From contig NZ_CP029550.1 in assembly GCF_003173715.1 (NCBI RefSeq), positions 5,565,501 through 5,629,500 of the forward strand: DNA of 64,000 bases, in the 5' to 3' direction. Under the pieces are notes generated by a model. That model saw nothing but the letters and a program-made list of their open reading frames with translations. It had not been told where the DNA came from and searched no databases. Position 1 is the stretch's first letter. The number at the start of each line of letters is the position of its first letter. Both the position numbers and the translations under genes were made by a program. Shown here one piece after another: positions 51,202 to 62,216 of this stretch. The DNA comes from Methylobacterium durans (GTDB taxonomy: Bacteria > Pseudomonadota > Alphaproteobacteria > Rhizobiales > Beijerinckiaceae).

Positions 51202-51855
51202 ATGCTCGACTACGCGCAGGCGCGACGCCTCATGGTCGATTGTCAGCTGCGAACCTTCGACGTCAACGACAACGCCGTCCTCGACGCCTTCGACACCATC
51301 CCGCGCGAGCGCTTCGTGCCGCAGGGGCGCGAGGACTTCGCCTATATCGATCAGACGCTGCGCCTCGGCGGCGGGGACGGCGACGCCCGGTTCCTGCCGG
51401 CCCCGATGGTGCTCGCCCGCCTGATCCAGGCGCTCGCGATCCGTCCCGGCACCCGCGTCCTCGACGTCGCCACGGGATACGGCTACGCCGCCGCCCTGAT
51501 GAGCCGGCTCGGCGCCCATGTGGTGGCGCTCGAGGCGGTGCCGGACCTCGCGGCGGCCGCGCGCGAGCGCCTCGCCGGGACGGCCGAGGTGATCGAGGGG
51601 CCCCTCGCCGCCGGCGCGCCCGGTTCCGGCCCCTTCGACGCGATCCTCGTCGGCGGCCGGGTCGAGGTCCGCCCCCAATCCCTCCTCGACCAACTCGCGG
51701 ATGGCGGCCGGCTCGCCTGCGTGATGGGGCGCGAGCGCGCCGCCAAGGCGACGCTGTTCGTGCGCGCGGGCGACGCATTCGGTGCGCGCCCCTTGTTCGA
51801 CGCGTCCGTGCCGGCCCTCTCCGCCTTCGCCGCCGAGGCCGGCTTCAGCTTCTGA
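51202..51855 (+). CDS. pcm: Protein-L-isoaspartate O-methyltransferase
   Basis: A 217-residue methyltransferase. DYAQARRLMVDCQLRTFDVN at the start, then IPRERFVPQG and RVLDVATGYGYAAALMSRLG (SAM motif I). The usual GTGSGY is ATGYGY here. It repairs isoaspartyl residues by methyl esterification; this alphaproteobacterial subgroup always precedes tolC and may have a related role. ATG 51202 is preferred over 51136. TolC follows after 381 bases. Confidence 0.86.
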   Translation: MLDYAQARRLMVDCQLRTFDVNDNAVLDAFDTIPRERFVPQGREDFAYIDQTLRLGGGDGDARFLPAPMVLARLIQALAIRPGTRVLDVATGYGYAAALMSRLGAHVVALEAVPDLAAAARERLAGTAEVIEGPLAAGAPGSGPFDAILVGGRVEVRPQSLLDQLADGGRLACVMGRERAAKATLFVRAGDAFGARPLFDASVPALSAFAAEAGFSF

Positions 51856-52236
51856 CCGCGTTCGCCCGGCACGCTCATTCGATCTGTGGTTGTACAACCG
51901 CGGACGTTCCGCCGCTCCGCGTCGCGCCTCTCCCGAGTTCGTACGTCGCCGGACCGTCGTCGCGAGCGCGCCCGGGCGACCCGCTCGGGGCGCCCTCTGA
52001 CGGGGATAGCGTGGATAAGGACGCCCGCGCCCGCGAGGCTCCCCGCCAAGTGTCGCTTTTATGCGCCACCCCACCGCGATTCTGCCGCCGAGGCCGCCAC
52101 GCCCCTGGGCCCGGGTGCTCAAGCTCGGCTAAAGTTGCATCAGGGCGGACTTGAGCCGGATCGCGCGTAACACCGCGCCGCTTCCGTCACGGAGACGGGA
52201 TCCGGTTCTTTCGAGAAACCGCAAGGGCTGACCGAC
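51856..52236. other. Intergenic region between pcm and tolC
   Basis: No gene is seen. The gap includes the 12-base palindrome at 51888-51899 and presumably the tolC promoter near its right end. Confidence 0.6.
51888..51899. promoter_or_regulatory. 12-base palindrome GGTTGTACAACC
   Basis: A perfect palindrome 33 bases after pcm and 340 before tolC. It resembles the half-site style of TetR or GntR operators, but no regulator is nearby. It may be chance. Confidence 0.25.
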
Positions 52237-53628
52237 GTGAGAGAACGCAAACCTGCGACGCGCCCCAGGCTCCGGCTGGCCGGTCTGACGGTCGCGGCCG
52301 GCCTCGCGGCCATGGACCCGGCCAGCGCCGAGACGCTGGAGAGCGCGCTGTCCCGCGCCTACGGCGGCAATCCGGTGCTGAATGCCGGCCGTGCGGGCGT
52401 TCGCGTCCGGGACGAGGACGTCGCGCAGGCCCAGGCCGGGTATCGCCCGCAGGTCGCGATCTCGGCCGATATCGGCGTCTCGAAGTTCGAGGGCCGGTTC
52501 AGCGGCGCCAACATCAACCAGACGACCCTGCCCGGCGGCGCCGGCATCACCGTCAACCAGACCCTGTTCAACGGCTTCCAGACCGACAACCGCACCCGCG
52601 GCGCCGAATCGCGCGTGCTGCAGGAGCGCGAGACCCTGCGCTTCACCGAGCTGACGACGCTGTTCAACGCCGCCCAGGCGTACATGAACGTCCTCAGCGA
52701 CACGGCGAGCCTGGAGCTGCAGCGCAACAACGTCGAGGTGCTGGAGGAGCAGCTCCGCCAGACCCGCGACCGCTTCAACGTCGGCGAGGTCACCCGCACC
52801 GACGTCGCCCAGGCCGAGGCGCGCCTCGCCGGCGCCCGCGCCAGCGTCAGCGCCGCCGAGGCCCAGCTGCGCGCCAGCATCGGCATCTACCGGCAGGTCG
52901 TCGGCGTCGAGCCGCGCCAGCTCGCCCCCGGCCGTCCCCTCGACCGGTTCGTTCCGGGCAGCCTCAACGCCGCGATCGACATCGGCCTCAAGGAGCACCC
53001 GCAGATCCTGTCGGCCATGCACGCCGTCGATTTCGCGGAGGCGCAGGTCAAGGTCGCGGAGGGCGCGCTCTACCCGACGGTCGGCCTGACCGGTCAGGTC
53101 AACCAGCGCTACGACCAGCAGCTCGCCAACTCGAACGGCGTCACCGCCGCGATCCTGGGGCAGGTGACGATCCCGATCTTCCAGGGCGGCGCCGAGTATT
53201 CCTCGATCCGCCAGGCCAAGGAGACGGTGGGGCAGGCCCGCATCCAGGTCGAGCAGGTCCGCGACCAGATCCGCGCGGCGACGGTCTCGGCCTGGGGCCA
53301 GCTCGAGGCGGCCAAGGCCCGCGTGATCGCCTCGCAGGCACAGGTCCAGGCCAACGAGGTGGCGCTCAACGGCGTGCGCGAGGAGGCCCGCGTCGGCCAG
53401 CGCACCACCCTCGACGTGCTGAACGCGCAGCAGGAATTGCTCAACGCCCGCGTGAACCTGATCCTGGCCCAGCGCGACCGGGTGATCTTCTCCTACGGCG
53501 TCGTCCAGGCGATCGGTCGCCTCACCGCGCGCTTCATCGCGCTGCCCGTGGCCGCCTACAGCGCCAAGACGCACTTCGATCAGGTCAAGGATCTCTGGTA
53601 CGGCGTGCGCACGCCCGACGGCCGCTGA
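52237..53628 (+). CDS. tolC: TolC family outer-membrane channel
   Basis: A 463-residue protein starting at GTG 52237. The signal peptide (1-31, ending PASA) precedes ETLESALSRAYGGNPVLNAG. Two OEP repeats follow, each with long amphipathic helices (RETLRFTELTTLFNAAQAYM; VAQAEARLAGARASVSAAEA; VIASQAQVQANEVALNGVRE). The motif GQRTTLDVLNAQQELLNARV is a TolC signature. The trimer spans the outer membrane and joins type I secretion and efflux pumps; it could export the RTX protein at 38579. The order pcm-tolC-popZ-valS is conserved. Confidence 0.93.
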   Translation: MRERKPATRPRLRLAGLTVAAGLAAMDPASAETLESALSRAYGGNPVLNAGRAGVRVRDEDVAQAQAGYRPQVAISADIGVSKFEGRFSGANINQTTLPGGAGITVNQTLFNGFQTDNRTRGAESRVLQERETLRFTELTTLFNAAQAYMNVLSDTASLELQRNNVEVLEEQLRQTRDRFNVGEVTRTDVAQAEARLAGARASVSAAEAQLRASIGIYRQVVGVEPRQLAPGRPLDRFVPGSLNAAIDIGLKEHPQILSAMHAVDFAEAQVKVAEGALYPTVGLTGQVNQRYDQQLANSNGVTAAILGQVTIPIFQGGAEYSSIRQAKETVGQARIQVEQVRDQIRAATVSAWGQLEAAKARVIASQAQVQANEVALNGVREEARVGQRTTLDVLNAQQELLNARVNLILAQRDRVIFSYGVVQAIGRLTARFIALPVAAYSAKTHFDQVKDLWYGVRTPDGR

Positions 53629-53790
53629 GGCGGACGGCAAGGACGCGCGGCCGGAAGGTATCCCGCGGAAGGTTTCCTGCGGCGAGGATTTGCGCTGGAC
53701 TGTGTCGCGGACAGGCTTGCCGCGGCGCACAGGCGTGAAATACTCGCCCCGACCGTTTCAGATCTCTCACCCCGCCCGAGCGCCGTCCGC

Positions 53791-54381
53791 ATGAGTGCAG
53801 CGAGCCCCAAGACGCAGGACAAGGCGGGCGAACCGTCGATGGAGGAGATCCTCGCCTCCATCCGCCGCATCATCGCCGACGATCAGGCCGCCAAGCCCGA
53901 CGACGAGCCGGCGCCGCGCGCCGCCCCGACGCCTGAGAACGACGACGTGCTCGACCTCGCGGACGTGGCCGAGCCCGTCCGCAAGCCGCAGGCGGCCAAG
54001 CCCACGCCGATCGAGCCGGACCCGATCGACTTCGCCGACGAGCCCCTCGACTTCGACGCGATCGAGGTGGAGCCGGAGCCCGTGCGCGCCGCCGAGCCCC
54101 CGCGCGTGCAGGCGCCCCCGCCGGAGCCGCCGCGGGCCAGCCTGCACGACGCGCTCCTCGACGCGCAGGAGCCGCTGGTCTCGGCCGCGGCCGGCGCCAA
54201 CGTGAGCCAGGCCTTCAACCTCCTCGCCCATACCGTGCTGAGCCAGAACAGCCGGACGCTCGAGGACATCGTCAAGGACATGCTCCGCCCGATGCTGAAG
54301 GCGTGGCTCGACGACAACCTGCCGGTGATGGTCGAGCGCCTGGTCCGCGCCGAGATCGAGCGGGTCTCCCGCGGACGCTGA
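53791..54381 (+). CDS. popZ: Polar organizing protein PopZ (DUF2497)
   Basis: A 196-residue protein. The N-terminal block EPSMEEILASIRRIIADD and the C-terminal block (LLDAQEPLVSAAAGANVSQA, then TLEDIVKDMLRPMLKAWLDD and NLPVMVERLVRAEIERVSRG) are the PopZ signature. Between them is a Pro/Asp/Glu-rich, disordered spacer of about 85 residues. PopZ forms a network at the cell pole that holds ParB and the chromosome origin and recruits cell-cycle proteins. It lies between tolC and valS as in other Hyphomicrobiales. Confidence 0.94.
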   Translation: MSAASPKTQDKAGEPSMEEILASIRRIIADDQAAKPDDEPAPRAAPTPENDDVLDLADVAEPVRKPQAAKPTPIEPDPIDFADEPLDFDAIEVEPEPVRAAEPPRVQAPPPEPPRASLHDALLDAQEPLVSAAAGANVSQAFNLLAHTVLSQNSRTLEDIVKDMLRPMLKAWLDDNLPVMVERLVRAEIERVSRGR

Positions 54382-54470
54382 CCCCCTCATCGCGCGCCCG
54401 TGTTGACGCGGGCGCCCCGACGGGTTGAAAGCGGGCGCTCTCGTCGCCCGCAGGACCGGCCCGTATTCCG

Positions 54471-57194
54471 ATGATGGACAAGACCTTCGATCCCGCCGCC
54501 GTCGAGGCGCGCATCGCCGCCGCCTGGGAGGCGGGGGAGGCCTTCCGGGCCGGGCGCCCCGAGCGGGCCGGAGCCGACCCCTACTGCATCGTGATCCCGC
54601 CGCCGAACGTGACGGGCACGCTCCACATGGGCCACGCCCTCAACAACACGCTGCAGGACATACTCTGCCGGTTCGAGCGCATGCGCGGCCGCGACGTCCT
54701 CTGGCAGCCGGGCACGGACCATGCCGGCATCGCGACCCAGATGGTCGTCGAGCGCAAGCTCGCCGAGACCGGCGCGCCCGACCGCCGGACGATGGGCCGC
54801 GAGGCCTTCGTCGAGCGGGTCTGGGCCTGGAAGGCGGAATCGGGCGGGGCGATCGTCAACCAGCTGAAGCGGCTCGGCGCCTCCTGCGACTGGTCGCGGG
54901 AGCGCTTCACCATGGACGAGGGCCTCTCGGCCGCCGTCCTCAAGGTGTTCGTGGATCTCCACGCGCAGGGGCTGATCTACCGCGACAAGCGCCTCGTGAA
55001 CTGGGACCCGAAATTCCAGACCGCGATCTCGGATCTGGAGGTGCAGCAGGTCGAGGTGAAGGGCCATCTCTGGCACTTCGACTACCCGGTCGTCGACGGA
55101 TCCGGCGCCGAGACGGGTGAGGTCGTCACCGTCGCCACCACCCGGCCCGAGACCATGCTCGGCGACACCGCGGTCGCGGTGCACCCGGAGGACGAGCGCT
55201 ACACGGCCCTCGTCGGCAAGCGCGTGCGCCTGCCCCTCGTCGACCGCCTGATCCCGATCGTCGCCGACGAATATTCCGATCCGGAGAAGGGCACCGGCGC
55301 GGTCAAGATCACGCCGGCGCACGATTTCAACGATTTCGAGGTGGGCCGCCGCCACGGCTGCCGGCCGATCAACATCCTCGATCCGGAGGCCCGCCTCCTC
55401 CTCGACGGCAATGCCGACTTCCTGGCCGAGGCCGCGCCGGAGCCCGAGACGCTGGCGCTGCACGGGCTCGACCGGTTCGCGGCGCGCAAGGCCGTCGTCG
55501 CCCTGATGGAGGCGCGCGGGCGCCTGCGCGCCATCGAGCCGAACACCCACGCCGTGCCCCACGGCGACCGCTCGGGCGTCGTGATCGAGCCCTACCTCAC
55601 GGACCAGTGGTACGTGAACGTGAAGCCGCTCGCCGAGCGGGCGCTCCAGGCCGTGCGCGACGGCCAGACCCGCTTCGTGCCGGAGAATTACGAGAAGATC
55701 TTCTTCCAGTGGCTCACGAACATCGAGCCCTGGTGCATCTCCCGCCAGCTCTGGTGGGGCCACCAGATCCCAGTCTGGTACGACGCGGACGGCGGGATCT
55801 ACGTCGCCGAGAGCGAGGCGGCGGCCGCGGCACAGGCGGAGAAGGCCCGCGGCGGCCCGGTGGCGCTGACCCGCGACCCGGACGTCCTCGACACGTGGTT
55901 CTCCTCGGCGCTGTGGCCGTTCTCGACGCTCGGCTGGCCCGAATCGACGCCCGAGCTCGCCCGCTTCTACCCGACGAACACCCTGGTGACGGGCAAGGAC
56001 ATCCTGTTCTTCTGGGTCGCCCGGATGATGATGATGGGCCTGCACGTCACGGACCGGGTCCCCTTCGACACGGTCTACCTGCACACCCTCGTGCGCGACG
56101 AGAAGGGTGCCAAGATGTCGAAGTCGAAGGGGAACGTGGTCGATCCCCTCGGCCTGATCGACCAGTACGGGGCGGACGCGCTGCGCTTCACGCTGACCGC
56201 GATGGCGGCGCAGGGACGCGACATCAAGCTGAGCCTGCAGCGGGTCGAGGGCTACCGCAACTTCTCGACGAAGCTCTGGAACGCCGCCCGCTTCGCGGAG
56301 CTCAACGGCTGCCGGCTCGATCCGCGCTTCCGGCCGGAGGAGGCGCGATCGGTCCTGAACCGCTGGGCGCTCGGCGAGGCCGCGCGCGCGGTCGCCGAGG
56401 TGGGCGGCGCGCTCGAAGCCTACCGCTTCAACGACGCGGCGGCGGCCGCCTACCGCTTCGTCTGGAACATCTTCTGCGACTGGTACCTGGAGCTCGCCAA
56501 GCCCGTCCTGCAGGGGGAGGGGGCGGATCCCGAGGCCCGGGTCGAGACGCAAGGTACGGTCGCCTTCCTGATCGACCAGATCGCCAAGCTCCTGCACCCG
56601 TTCATGCCCTTCCTCACGGAGGAGCTCTGGGCGATCAAGGGCGCGGGGCTGGAGGGCAGGGGCCTCCTCGCGCTCGCCCCCTGGCCGCAGCTCGACGGCC
56701 TGGCCGATCCCGCCGCCGAGGCCGAGATCGGGTTCGTGGTCGATCTCGTCTCCGAGGTGCGCTCGGCCCGCTCCGAGACGAGCGTGCCGGCCGGCGCCCA
56801 GGTGCCCCTCGTCCTCGTCAACGCCGACGCGGCGGTGCGCGCCCGGATCGAGGCGTGGCGCGACACGCTGCTGCGCCTCGCCCGCCTCTCCGAGATCACC
56901 TTCGCGGAGGCCGCCCCGAGGAACTCCGTGCAGCTCCTCGTCCGCGGCAGCGTGGCCGCCCTGCCGCTCGAAGGCATCGTCGACCTCGACGCCGAGGTGG
57001 CGCGCCTGAGGAAGGAGGCGGCGAAGGCCGAGGGCGAGATCGGCAAGCTCGACGGCAAGCTCGGCAACGCCGACTTCCTCGCCCGCGCGCCGGAGGAGGT
57101 GGTGGACGAGATCCGCGAGCGGCGGGACGCCGAGGCCGCGCGGCTCGCCAAGATCCGGGAGGCGCTGGCCCGCCTGAGCGACGGGACGGTGTGA
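54471..57194 (+). CDS. valS: Valine-tRNA ligase
   Basis: A 907-residue class I synthetase. HMGH at 52-55 is the HIGH box ([18 protein letters not shown]), the editing domain has [10 protein letters not shown] and the large loop at about 220-350, and KMSKSKGN (548-555) binds ATP. The anticodon-binding helical domain and a C-terminal coiled coil ([20 protein letters not shown]) follow. It charges tRNA-Val and removes misactivated Thr. The length is normal for the family. Confidence 0.97.
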   Translation: MMDKTFDPAAVEARIAAAWEAGEAFRAGRPERAGADPYCIVIPPPNVTGTLHMGHALNNTLQDILCRFERMRGRDVLWQPGTDHAGIATQMVVERKLAETGAPDRRTMGREAFVERVWAWKAESGGAIVNQLKRLGASCDWSRERFTMDEGLSAAVLKVFVDLHAQGLIYRDKRLVNWDPKFQTAISDLEVQQVEVKGHLWHFDYPVVDGSGAETGEVVTVATTRPETMLGDTAVAVHPEDERYTALVGKRVRLPLVDRLIPIVADEYSDPEKGTGAVKITPAHDFNDFEVGRRHGCRPINILDPEARLLLDGNADFLAEAAPEPETLALHGLDRFAARKAVVALMEARGRLRAIEPNTHAVPHGDRSGVVIEPYLTDQWYVNVKPLAERALQAVRDGQTRFVPENYEKIFFQWLTNIEPWCISRQLWWGHQIPVWYDADGGIYVAESEAAAAAQAEKARGGPVALTRDPDVLDTWFSSALWPFSTLGWPESTPELARFYPTNTLVTGKDILFFWVARMMMMGLHVTDRVPFDTVYLHTLVRDEKGAKMSKSKGNVVDPLGLIDQYGADALRFTLTAMAAQGRDIKLSLQRVEGYRNFSTKLWNAARFAELNGCRLDPRFRPEEARSVLNRWALGEAARAVAEVGGALEAYRFNDAAAAAYRFVWNIFCDWYLELAKPVLQGEGADPEARVETQGTVAFLIDQIAKLLHPFMPFLTEELWAIKGAGLEGRGLLALAPWPQLDGLADPAAEAEIGFVVDLVSEVRSARSETSVPAGAQVPLVLVNADAAVRARIEAWRDTLLRLARLSEITFAEAAPRNSVQLLVRGSVAALPLEGIVDLDAEVARLRKEAAKAEGEIGKLDGKLGNADFLARAPEEVVDEIRERRDAEAARLAKIREALARLSDGTV

Positions 57195-57384
57195 GGCAGG
57201 GCACGGTTGGGCCGATGCGGATCGAGCCCTCGGCCTGTCCGGGGCGGCTCACCCGTCGCGGCCCGGCCCCGCTCAACCTGACGAAACCGTAATCCCGCCG
57301 CCACGGGCGGGTGAGGCACGCCTCCCTAGGACAGGATCATCGCCCGCAGACGACGCGGCGCCGCCTGCCCCTCGGAGACCCCGG

Positions 57385-58926
57385 ATGACCGACCTGTCCA
57401 CCCCCCAGCCGACCCGCCGCTTCCGTCGCGGTGCCCTCGCCTCCGTCGCGGCCGCCGCCCTGGTGGCCGGCGGGGCCGTCGGTTCGAGCCTCGTGCAGAG
57501 CTCGACCCCCGCCTTCGCGCAGGCCCTGCCCAAGACCCCGATCGAGGCGCCGGAGCATCCGCCGGGCTCGTTCGCCAACATCGTCGACAAGGTGAAGCCC
57601 GGCGTCGTCTCGGTGCGGGTGAAGCTCGACGCCAGCGCCGCGTCCGACGACGATGACGGCCCCGGCCAGGGCCGCGGCCTGCAGAACGTGCCGCCGCAGC
57701 TGCGCGAGTTCTTCAAGCGCTTCGGCCAGAACGGCCAGGGCGGCGGCATGCAGGGCATGCCCCAGCGCCAGGGCCAGCGCGGCGCGGTGGGCTCCGGCTT
57801 CATCATCTCGGCCGACGGCTACGTGGTGACGAACAACCACGTCGTCGACAACGCCAAGACCGTGCAGGTCGTGCTCGACGACAGCCGCACCCTCGACGCC
57901 AAGGTGATCGGCAAGGATTCGAAGACCGACCTCGCCCTCCTGAAGATCACGGACGCGGGCACCTACCCCTACGTCCAGTTCGGCAAGGCGGCCCCGCGGG
58001 TCGGCGACTGGGTGGTGGCGATCGGCAACCCGTTCGGCCTCGGCGGCACCGTGACGGCGGGCATCGTCTCGGCCCGCGGCCGCGACATCGGCGCCGGCCC
58101 CTACGACGACTTCCTGCAGATCGACGCGCCGATCAACAAGGGCAATTCGGGTGGCCCGACCTTCAACGTCAACGGCGAGGTCGTCGGCGTGAACACGGCG
58201 ATCGCCTCGCCCTCCGGCGGCAGCGTCGGCCTCGCCTTCGCGATCCCCGCCGAGACCGTGCAGGCGGTGGTCGAGCAGCTGCGCACGGACGGCAAGGTCG
58301 CCCGCGGCTATCTCGGGGTCCAGGTCCAGCCCGTGACCAAGGACATCGCCGACGGCCTCGGCCTCGACAAGCCGAAGGGCGCCCTCGTCGACCACGCCGA
58401 GAACGGCACGCCGGCCGCCAAGGCGGGCCTGAAGTCGGGCGACGTGATCGAGTCGGTCAACGGCAACGCGGTCAACGACGCCAAGGAGCTGTCCCGCAAG
58501 ATCGCGGGGCTGAAGCCCGGCGCCAAGGTCGAGATCGCCTATCTGCGCGGCGGCAAGCAGGACACCGCGACGATCACGCTCGGCGCGCTGCCGACCGACA
58601 CCAAGGTGGCGAGCCGCGGCGGCGACACCTCCGACGGCCAGCCCCGACTCGGCCTCAGCCTCGCGCCAGCCGCCGATGTCGGCCTCTCCGACGAGGGCGT
58701 GGTGGTGATGGAGGTCGATCCCGACGGGCCGGCGGCCGCCAAGGGCATCGAGCAGGGCGACGTCATCCTCGACGTCGCCGGCCAGAGCGTCACGAAGCCC
58801 TCCGAGGTCGCCGAGCGCATCCGCTCGGCCGAGTCGAGCGGCCGCAAGGCGGTGCTGATGCGCATCAAGAACCAGAAGGGCGTCACCCGCTTCGTCGCGG
58901 TCGCGCTCTCCAAGAGCGCGGGCTAG
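57385..58926 (+). CDS. degP: DegP/HtrA-like periplasmic serine protease
   Basis: A 513-residue protease. A signal peptide or signal anchor ([20 protein letters not shown]) ends at about 46. The trypsin-like domain carries His152 (NNHVVDN), Asp182 (TDLALLK) and Ser255 (GNSGGP). A Gln/Gly-rich LA-loop lies at 97-135. Two PDZ domains follow ([40 protein letters not shown]). It degrades or refolds misfolded envelope proteins. The stop region is duplicated (58910-58943). Confidence 0.93.
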   Translation: MTDLSTPQPTRRFRRGALASVAAAALVAGGAVGSSLVQSSTPAFAQALPKTPIEAPEHPPGSFANIVDKVKPGVVSVRVKLDASAASDDDDGPGQGRGLQNVPPQLREFFKRFGQNGQGGGMQGMPQRQGQRGAVGSGFIISADGYVVTNNHVVDNAKTVQVVLDDSRTLDAKVIGKDSKTDLALLKITDAGTYPYVQFGKAAPRVGDWVVAIGNPFGLGGTVTAGIVSARGRDIGAGPYDDFLQIDAPINKGNSGGPTFNVNGEVVGVNTAIASPSGGSVGLAFAIPAETVQAVVEQLRTDGKVARGYLGVQVQPVTKDIADGLGLDKPKGALVDHAENGTPAAKAGLKSGDVIESVNGNAVNDAKELSRKIAGLKPGAKVEIAYLRGGKQDTATITLGALPTDTKVASRGGDTSDGQPRLGLSLAPAADVGLSDEGVVVMEVDPDGPAAAKGIEQGDVILDVAGQSVTKPSEVAERIRSAESSGRKAVLMRIKNQKGVTRFVAVALSKSAG

Positions 58927-58943
58927 CCAAGAGCGCGGGCTAG
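58910..58943. repeat. 17-base exact tandem duplication across the degP stop
   Basis: CCAAGAGCGCGGGCTAG occurs twice in a row (58910-58926 and 58927-58943). The first copy holds the stop codon, so the second is outside the gene and harmless. Confidence 0.9.
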
Positions 58944-59299
58944 TGCGACGCCCGGCCGCGGCGCGGCCGGGCCCGGCTCCAAGTCCTTGTCCGGTCTCGC
59001 GCTTTCCCGCCGGACCGGCCGTCCGTCCGGATGATCGCGCTCTACGCGGGCGTGGCCGATTCGTGATCGCTCCCTCCGCCTCATCCGGGCTCGGGACCGG
59101 CGCCCCTCTTCCGGTCCCTTCCACTGGCGTCGGTCCTCGCGGGCCGGCGCCTTTTTCACGCTCCGGTTGCGGGCAGGGGGCGGGGCAGGGGGCGCGGGCA
59201 ATGGGCACGGGCCTGCCGGGCGCGGACCGGCGGGGCCGGCATGGCCGCGCCGCTCGGGCGCGCCATATGCCGGCCACCGAACCTCTCACGGAGTGTCCC
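58927..59299. other. Intergenic region between degP and the aldo/keto reductase
   Basis: It is GC-rich, with the second copy of the tandem repeat at its left end. No gene is seen on either strand; several CGGGCC-type runs could form hairpins. Confidence 0.6.
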
Positions 59300-60196
59300 A
59301 TGCCCAGCGAGACGCCCTCCAGCAGGAACCCCTCCGGCACCTTCGCCATCGGCGGAGACCTCAGCGTCCACCGCCTCGGCTTCGGCGCCATGCGCATCAC
59401 CGGCCCCGGCATCTGGGGCGAGCCGCCCTCCCGCGAGGCGGCGAAGGCGACGCTGGCGCGGGTGCCGGACCTCGGCATCGACCTGATCGACACCGCCGAC
59501 AGCTACGGGCCCTTCGTCAGCGAGGACCTGATCCGCGAGGTGCTGCACCCGTATCCGGGCCTCGTCATCGCGACGAAGGGCGGCCTCACCCGGCACGGGC
59601 CGGATATCTGGCGCCCGGTCGGCAACCCGGACTACCTGCGCCAATGCGTGCTGATGAGCCTGCGCCGGCTCGGTCTCGCGCGCATCGACCTCTGGCAATT
59701 GCACCGGATCGGCCCCGATTGCCCGCGCGAGGTGCAGTTCGAGGCGATCGCGCGGATGCGCGAGGAGGGCCTGATCCGCCATGTCGGCCTGAGCGAGGTC
59801 TCGGTCGACGACATCGAGGCGGCGCAACGATTCTTCCCCGTCGCCACGGTGCAGAACCAGTACAACCTCGTCGACCGCACCAGCGAAGCCGTCCTCGACC
59901 ATTGCACCGCGCAAGGCATCGGCTTCATTCCCTGGGCGCCGCTCGCCCGCGGGGCGCTGGCCCGCGAGGGCTCGGCGCTCGCCGAGATCGCCGGGCAGCA
60001 CGAGGTCGGCGACGGAGCGGTGGCGCTCGCCTGGCTCCTCAAGCGCTCCCCCGTGATGCTGCCGATCCCCGGAACTGGCGACCCGGAGCACCTCGCCGAC
60101 AACATGGCGGGCGCCGCCCTCACGCTCACGGACGCCGAGTTCGAGGCCCTCGACGGCCAGGGCCGCGCCGCCTGGGAGACGGGAGCGGCCGCCTAG
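59300..60196 (+). CDS. Aldo/keto reductase
   Basis: A 298-residue oxidoreductase from ATG 59300 with GGAG seven bases ahead. The catalytic set is Asp64, Tyr69, Lys93 and His135 ([21 protein letters not shown]). [20 protein letters not shown] and IPIPGT-type sequence ([20 protein letters not shown]) complete the NADP(H) site. It is similar to the YdbC-like group that uses NADPH to reduce aldehydes such as pyridoxal. The substrate is not known. Confidence 0.9.
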   Translation: MPSETPSSRNPSGTFAIGGDLSVHRLGFGAMRITGPGIWGEPPSREAAKATLARVPDLGIDLIDTADSYGPFVSEDLIREVLHPYPGLVIATKGGLTRHGPDIWRPVGNPDYLRQCVLMSLRRLGLARIDLWQLHRIGPDCPREVQFEAIARMREEGLIRHVGLSEVSVDDIEAAQRFFPVATVQNQYNLVDRTSEAVLDHCTAQGIGFIPWAPLARGALAREGSALAEIAGQHEVGDGAVALAWLLKRSPVMLPIPGTGDPEHLADNMAGAALTLTDAEFEALDGQGRAAWETGAAA

Positions 60197-60244
60197 CCCG
60201 ATTCCTGCATGCGGCACGCGATGCCCCATCGAGACGGAGTGCGC

Positions 60245-60706
60245 ATGCGCGCCGCGAGCCTCATCCCCACTCTCGGCCTTCTGGCCGGCCTGACGCCGAT
60301 GGGCCTTGCGGCGCGTCCAGGCTGGATCTCGGGCACCTACGTCTATGCCGATCTCTGCACGCGCCCCGCGAGCGGCGACCTGTCCGGCCGCCGCATCACC
60401 CTGCGGCGCTCGCCGAACGGGGACGGCCTCGTCTACGAGGTCGGGCAGGGAACGGGGCTCGTGCCCGTGCAGGCCGCGCCGACCGTCGACGACGCGGCCC
60501 GGACCGTCGCCTTCACGGCGCAGACCGAGACGGGGCCGGTCTCCTTCGAGGGCACGCTCTCGGCTGATTCCCTGACGGGCACGCTGAGCGATGCCAGCGG
60601 CGCCCGCCCGCTGCGCCTGACCCGGGTGCTGCGCGCCGTCGCCCCCCGGACCTGTCTCGACCCGGCCGCGAGCGAGACGACCGGCTCCCTGTCGCCGACC
60701 CGCTGA
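60245..60706 (+). CDS. Secreted hypothetical protein (153 aa)
   Basis: ATG 60245 has GGAG six bases ahead. The signal peptide (1-22) is cleaved near LAA-RPG. The mature protein is beta-rich (WISGTYVYADLCTRPASGDL, TVAFTAQTETGPVSFEGTLS) with two Cys, like a small beta-barrel or lipocalin-type fold. The function is unknown. Confidence 0.65.
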   Translation: MRAASLIPTLGLLAGLTPMGLAARPGWISGTYVYADLCTRPASGDLSGRRITLRRSPNGDGLVYEVGQGTGLVPVQAAPTVDDAARTVAFTAQTETGPVSFEGTLSADSLTGTLSDASGARPLRLTRVLRAVAPRTCLDPAASETTGSLSPTR

Positions 60707-60738
60707 CGGGAGGCCGCGGGCGCGCTAGACCACGGGGC

Positions 60739-61239
60739 ATGCGCGCCGCCCTCCTCGCCCTGCCTCTCGTCCTCGCCTGCGCCGGACCGGCCCGCGCCGA
60801 TGCCTGCGACGCGCTCGCCGCGCGGATGATCCGCACCACCGGCGCCTCGATAGCGGGGCGGCAGGGGCCGCTCGCCGTGTTCCGCGCGGCCGATGCCGAC
60901 CGGATGAGCCTCGATTGCCGCAAGCCCGCCCGGCTGGTCCTCGGCTCGCACGAGCGCGAGCCGGACCGCCGCTTCTTCATCCTGGTCGGGCTCGCCGCCG
61001 AGGGTCTTGCCGGCGCCCCCCAGGCGGCGGCGACCGTTCGCGCCCTGCAGTTGCATCAGGATTCGCTCCTGACGGGCGCGCCGCAGGAGGGAATCGTCGG
61101 GCGGGCGCGCCTGCGCTGCGAGACGGGCCCGCGCGCGGACGGCCTCGTTGGGAACCTCTCGGTCTGCGTGCTGCGGCCCCGCGAGCCGGCGATCCTGCGC
61201 AGCCGGGCCGGCCTTTCGTCCGCCGCATCGGCGGGCTAG
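60739..61239 (+). CDS. Secreted hypothetical protein (166 aa)
   Basis: A signal peptide (MRAALLALPLVLACAGPARA) is followed by DACDALAARMIRTTGASIAG, DCRKPARLVLGSHERE and RRFFILVGLAAEGLAG. Four Cys are in the mature chain (two disulfides likely). It lies 32 bases after the previous secreted gene and ten before kdsA, so these could be one transcript. No domain is recognised. Confidence 0.68.
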   Translation: MRAALLALPLVLACAGPARADACDALAARMIRTTGASIAGRQGPLAVFRAADADRMSLDCRKPARLVLGSHEREPDRRFFILVGLAAEGLAGAPQAAATVRALQLHQDSLLTGAPQEGIVGRARLRCETGPRADGLVGNLSVCVLRPREPAILRSRAGLSSAASAG

Positions 61240-61248
61240 ACCGCGCCC

Positions 61249-62118
61249 ATGTCGAGCCCGAACGCCGCCCCTTCCGCCCCGCCAGCGCCGGTCACCGTCC
61301 GCGTGGGCGACGTCGCCTTCGCCAACGACCGGCCCTTCGCCCTGATCGCCGGCCCCTGCCAGCTCGAAGGGCGCGAGCACGCGCTCGAGATCGCCGCCGC
61401 CCTCAAGGAGATGGCTGGGCGCCTCGGCATCGGCCTCGTCTTCAAGGCCTCCTTCGACAAGGCGAACCGCACCTCGGCGGGCTCGGCCCGTGGCCTCGGG
61501 CTCGCCGGGGCGCTCCCGATCTTCGCCGAGATCAAGGAGCGGTTCGGCCTGCCCGTGCTCACCGACGTGCACGAGGCGGATCATTGCGCTGCCGCCGCCG
61601 AGGTGGTCGACATCCTCCAGATCCCGGCCTTCCTCTGCCGCCAGACCGACCTTCTGCTGGCGGCCGCCGCCACGGGCCGCGTCGTCAACGTCAAGAAGGG
61701 CCAGTTCCTTGCCCCCTGGGACATGGCGCACGTCGCCGCCAAGGTGACGGGGACGGGCAACGGCAACGTCCTGGTGACGGAGCGGGGCGCCTCGTTCGGC
61801 TACAACACCCTGGTCTCCGACATGCGCAGCCTGCCCATCATGGCGCAGGTGACCGGCGGCCTGCCGGTGGTGTTCGACGCGACCCACTCGGTCCAGCAGC
61901 CGGGCGGGCAGGGGGCGACCTCGGGCGGCCAGCGGGAATTCGTCGCCGTCCTTGCACGCGCGGCGGTCGCGGTCGGCGTGGCGGGCCTGTTCATCGAGAC
62001 GCATCCCGACCCCGACCGGGCCCCCTCCGACGGCCCGAACATGGTGGCGCTGAGGGACATGCCGGCGCTTCTCGAAACCCTCGGCGCCTTCGACCGGGTG
62101 GCGAAGGGGCGGGGCTGA
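61249..62118 (+). CDS. kdsA: 3-deoxy-8-phosphooctulonate (KDO-8-phosphate) synthase
   Basis: A 289-residue TIM-barrel enzyme: FALIAGPCQLEGREHALEIA, KASFDKANRTSAGSARGLGL, DVLQIPAFLCRQTDLL-like (VVDILQIPAFLCRQTDLLLA), RGASFGYNTLVSDMR, FDATHSVQQPGGQG. Cys37 in GPCQ is where metal-dependent forms have their Cys ligand (E. coli has Asn). It joins PEP and arabinose-5-phosphate to make KDO-8-P for lipopolysaccharide. Confidence 0.96.
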   Translation: MSSPNAAPSAPPAPVTVRVGDVAFANDRPFALIAGPCQLEGREHALEIAAALKEMAGRLGIGLVFKASFDKANRTSAGSARGLGLAGALPIFAEIKERFGLPVLTDVHEADHCAAAAEVVDILQIPAFLCRQTDLLLAAAATGRVVNVKKGQFLAPWDMAHVAAKVTGTGNGNVLVTERGASFGYNTLVSDMRSLPIMAQVTGGLPVVFDATHSVQQPGGQGATSGGQREFVAVLARAAVAVGVAGLFIETHPDPDRAPSDGPNMVALRDMPALLETLGAFDRVAKGRG

Positions 62119-62216
62119 GACGGGCCGAGCCTGGCGCGGACGGCGAGCGCCAGTTTTCGCCGGATGAGGCCGGGTGTCTCCGCAAGGAACGCCTCAGCTT
62201 CGTCCCGGCTTTTCGG

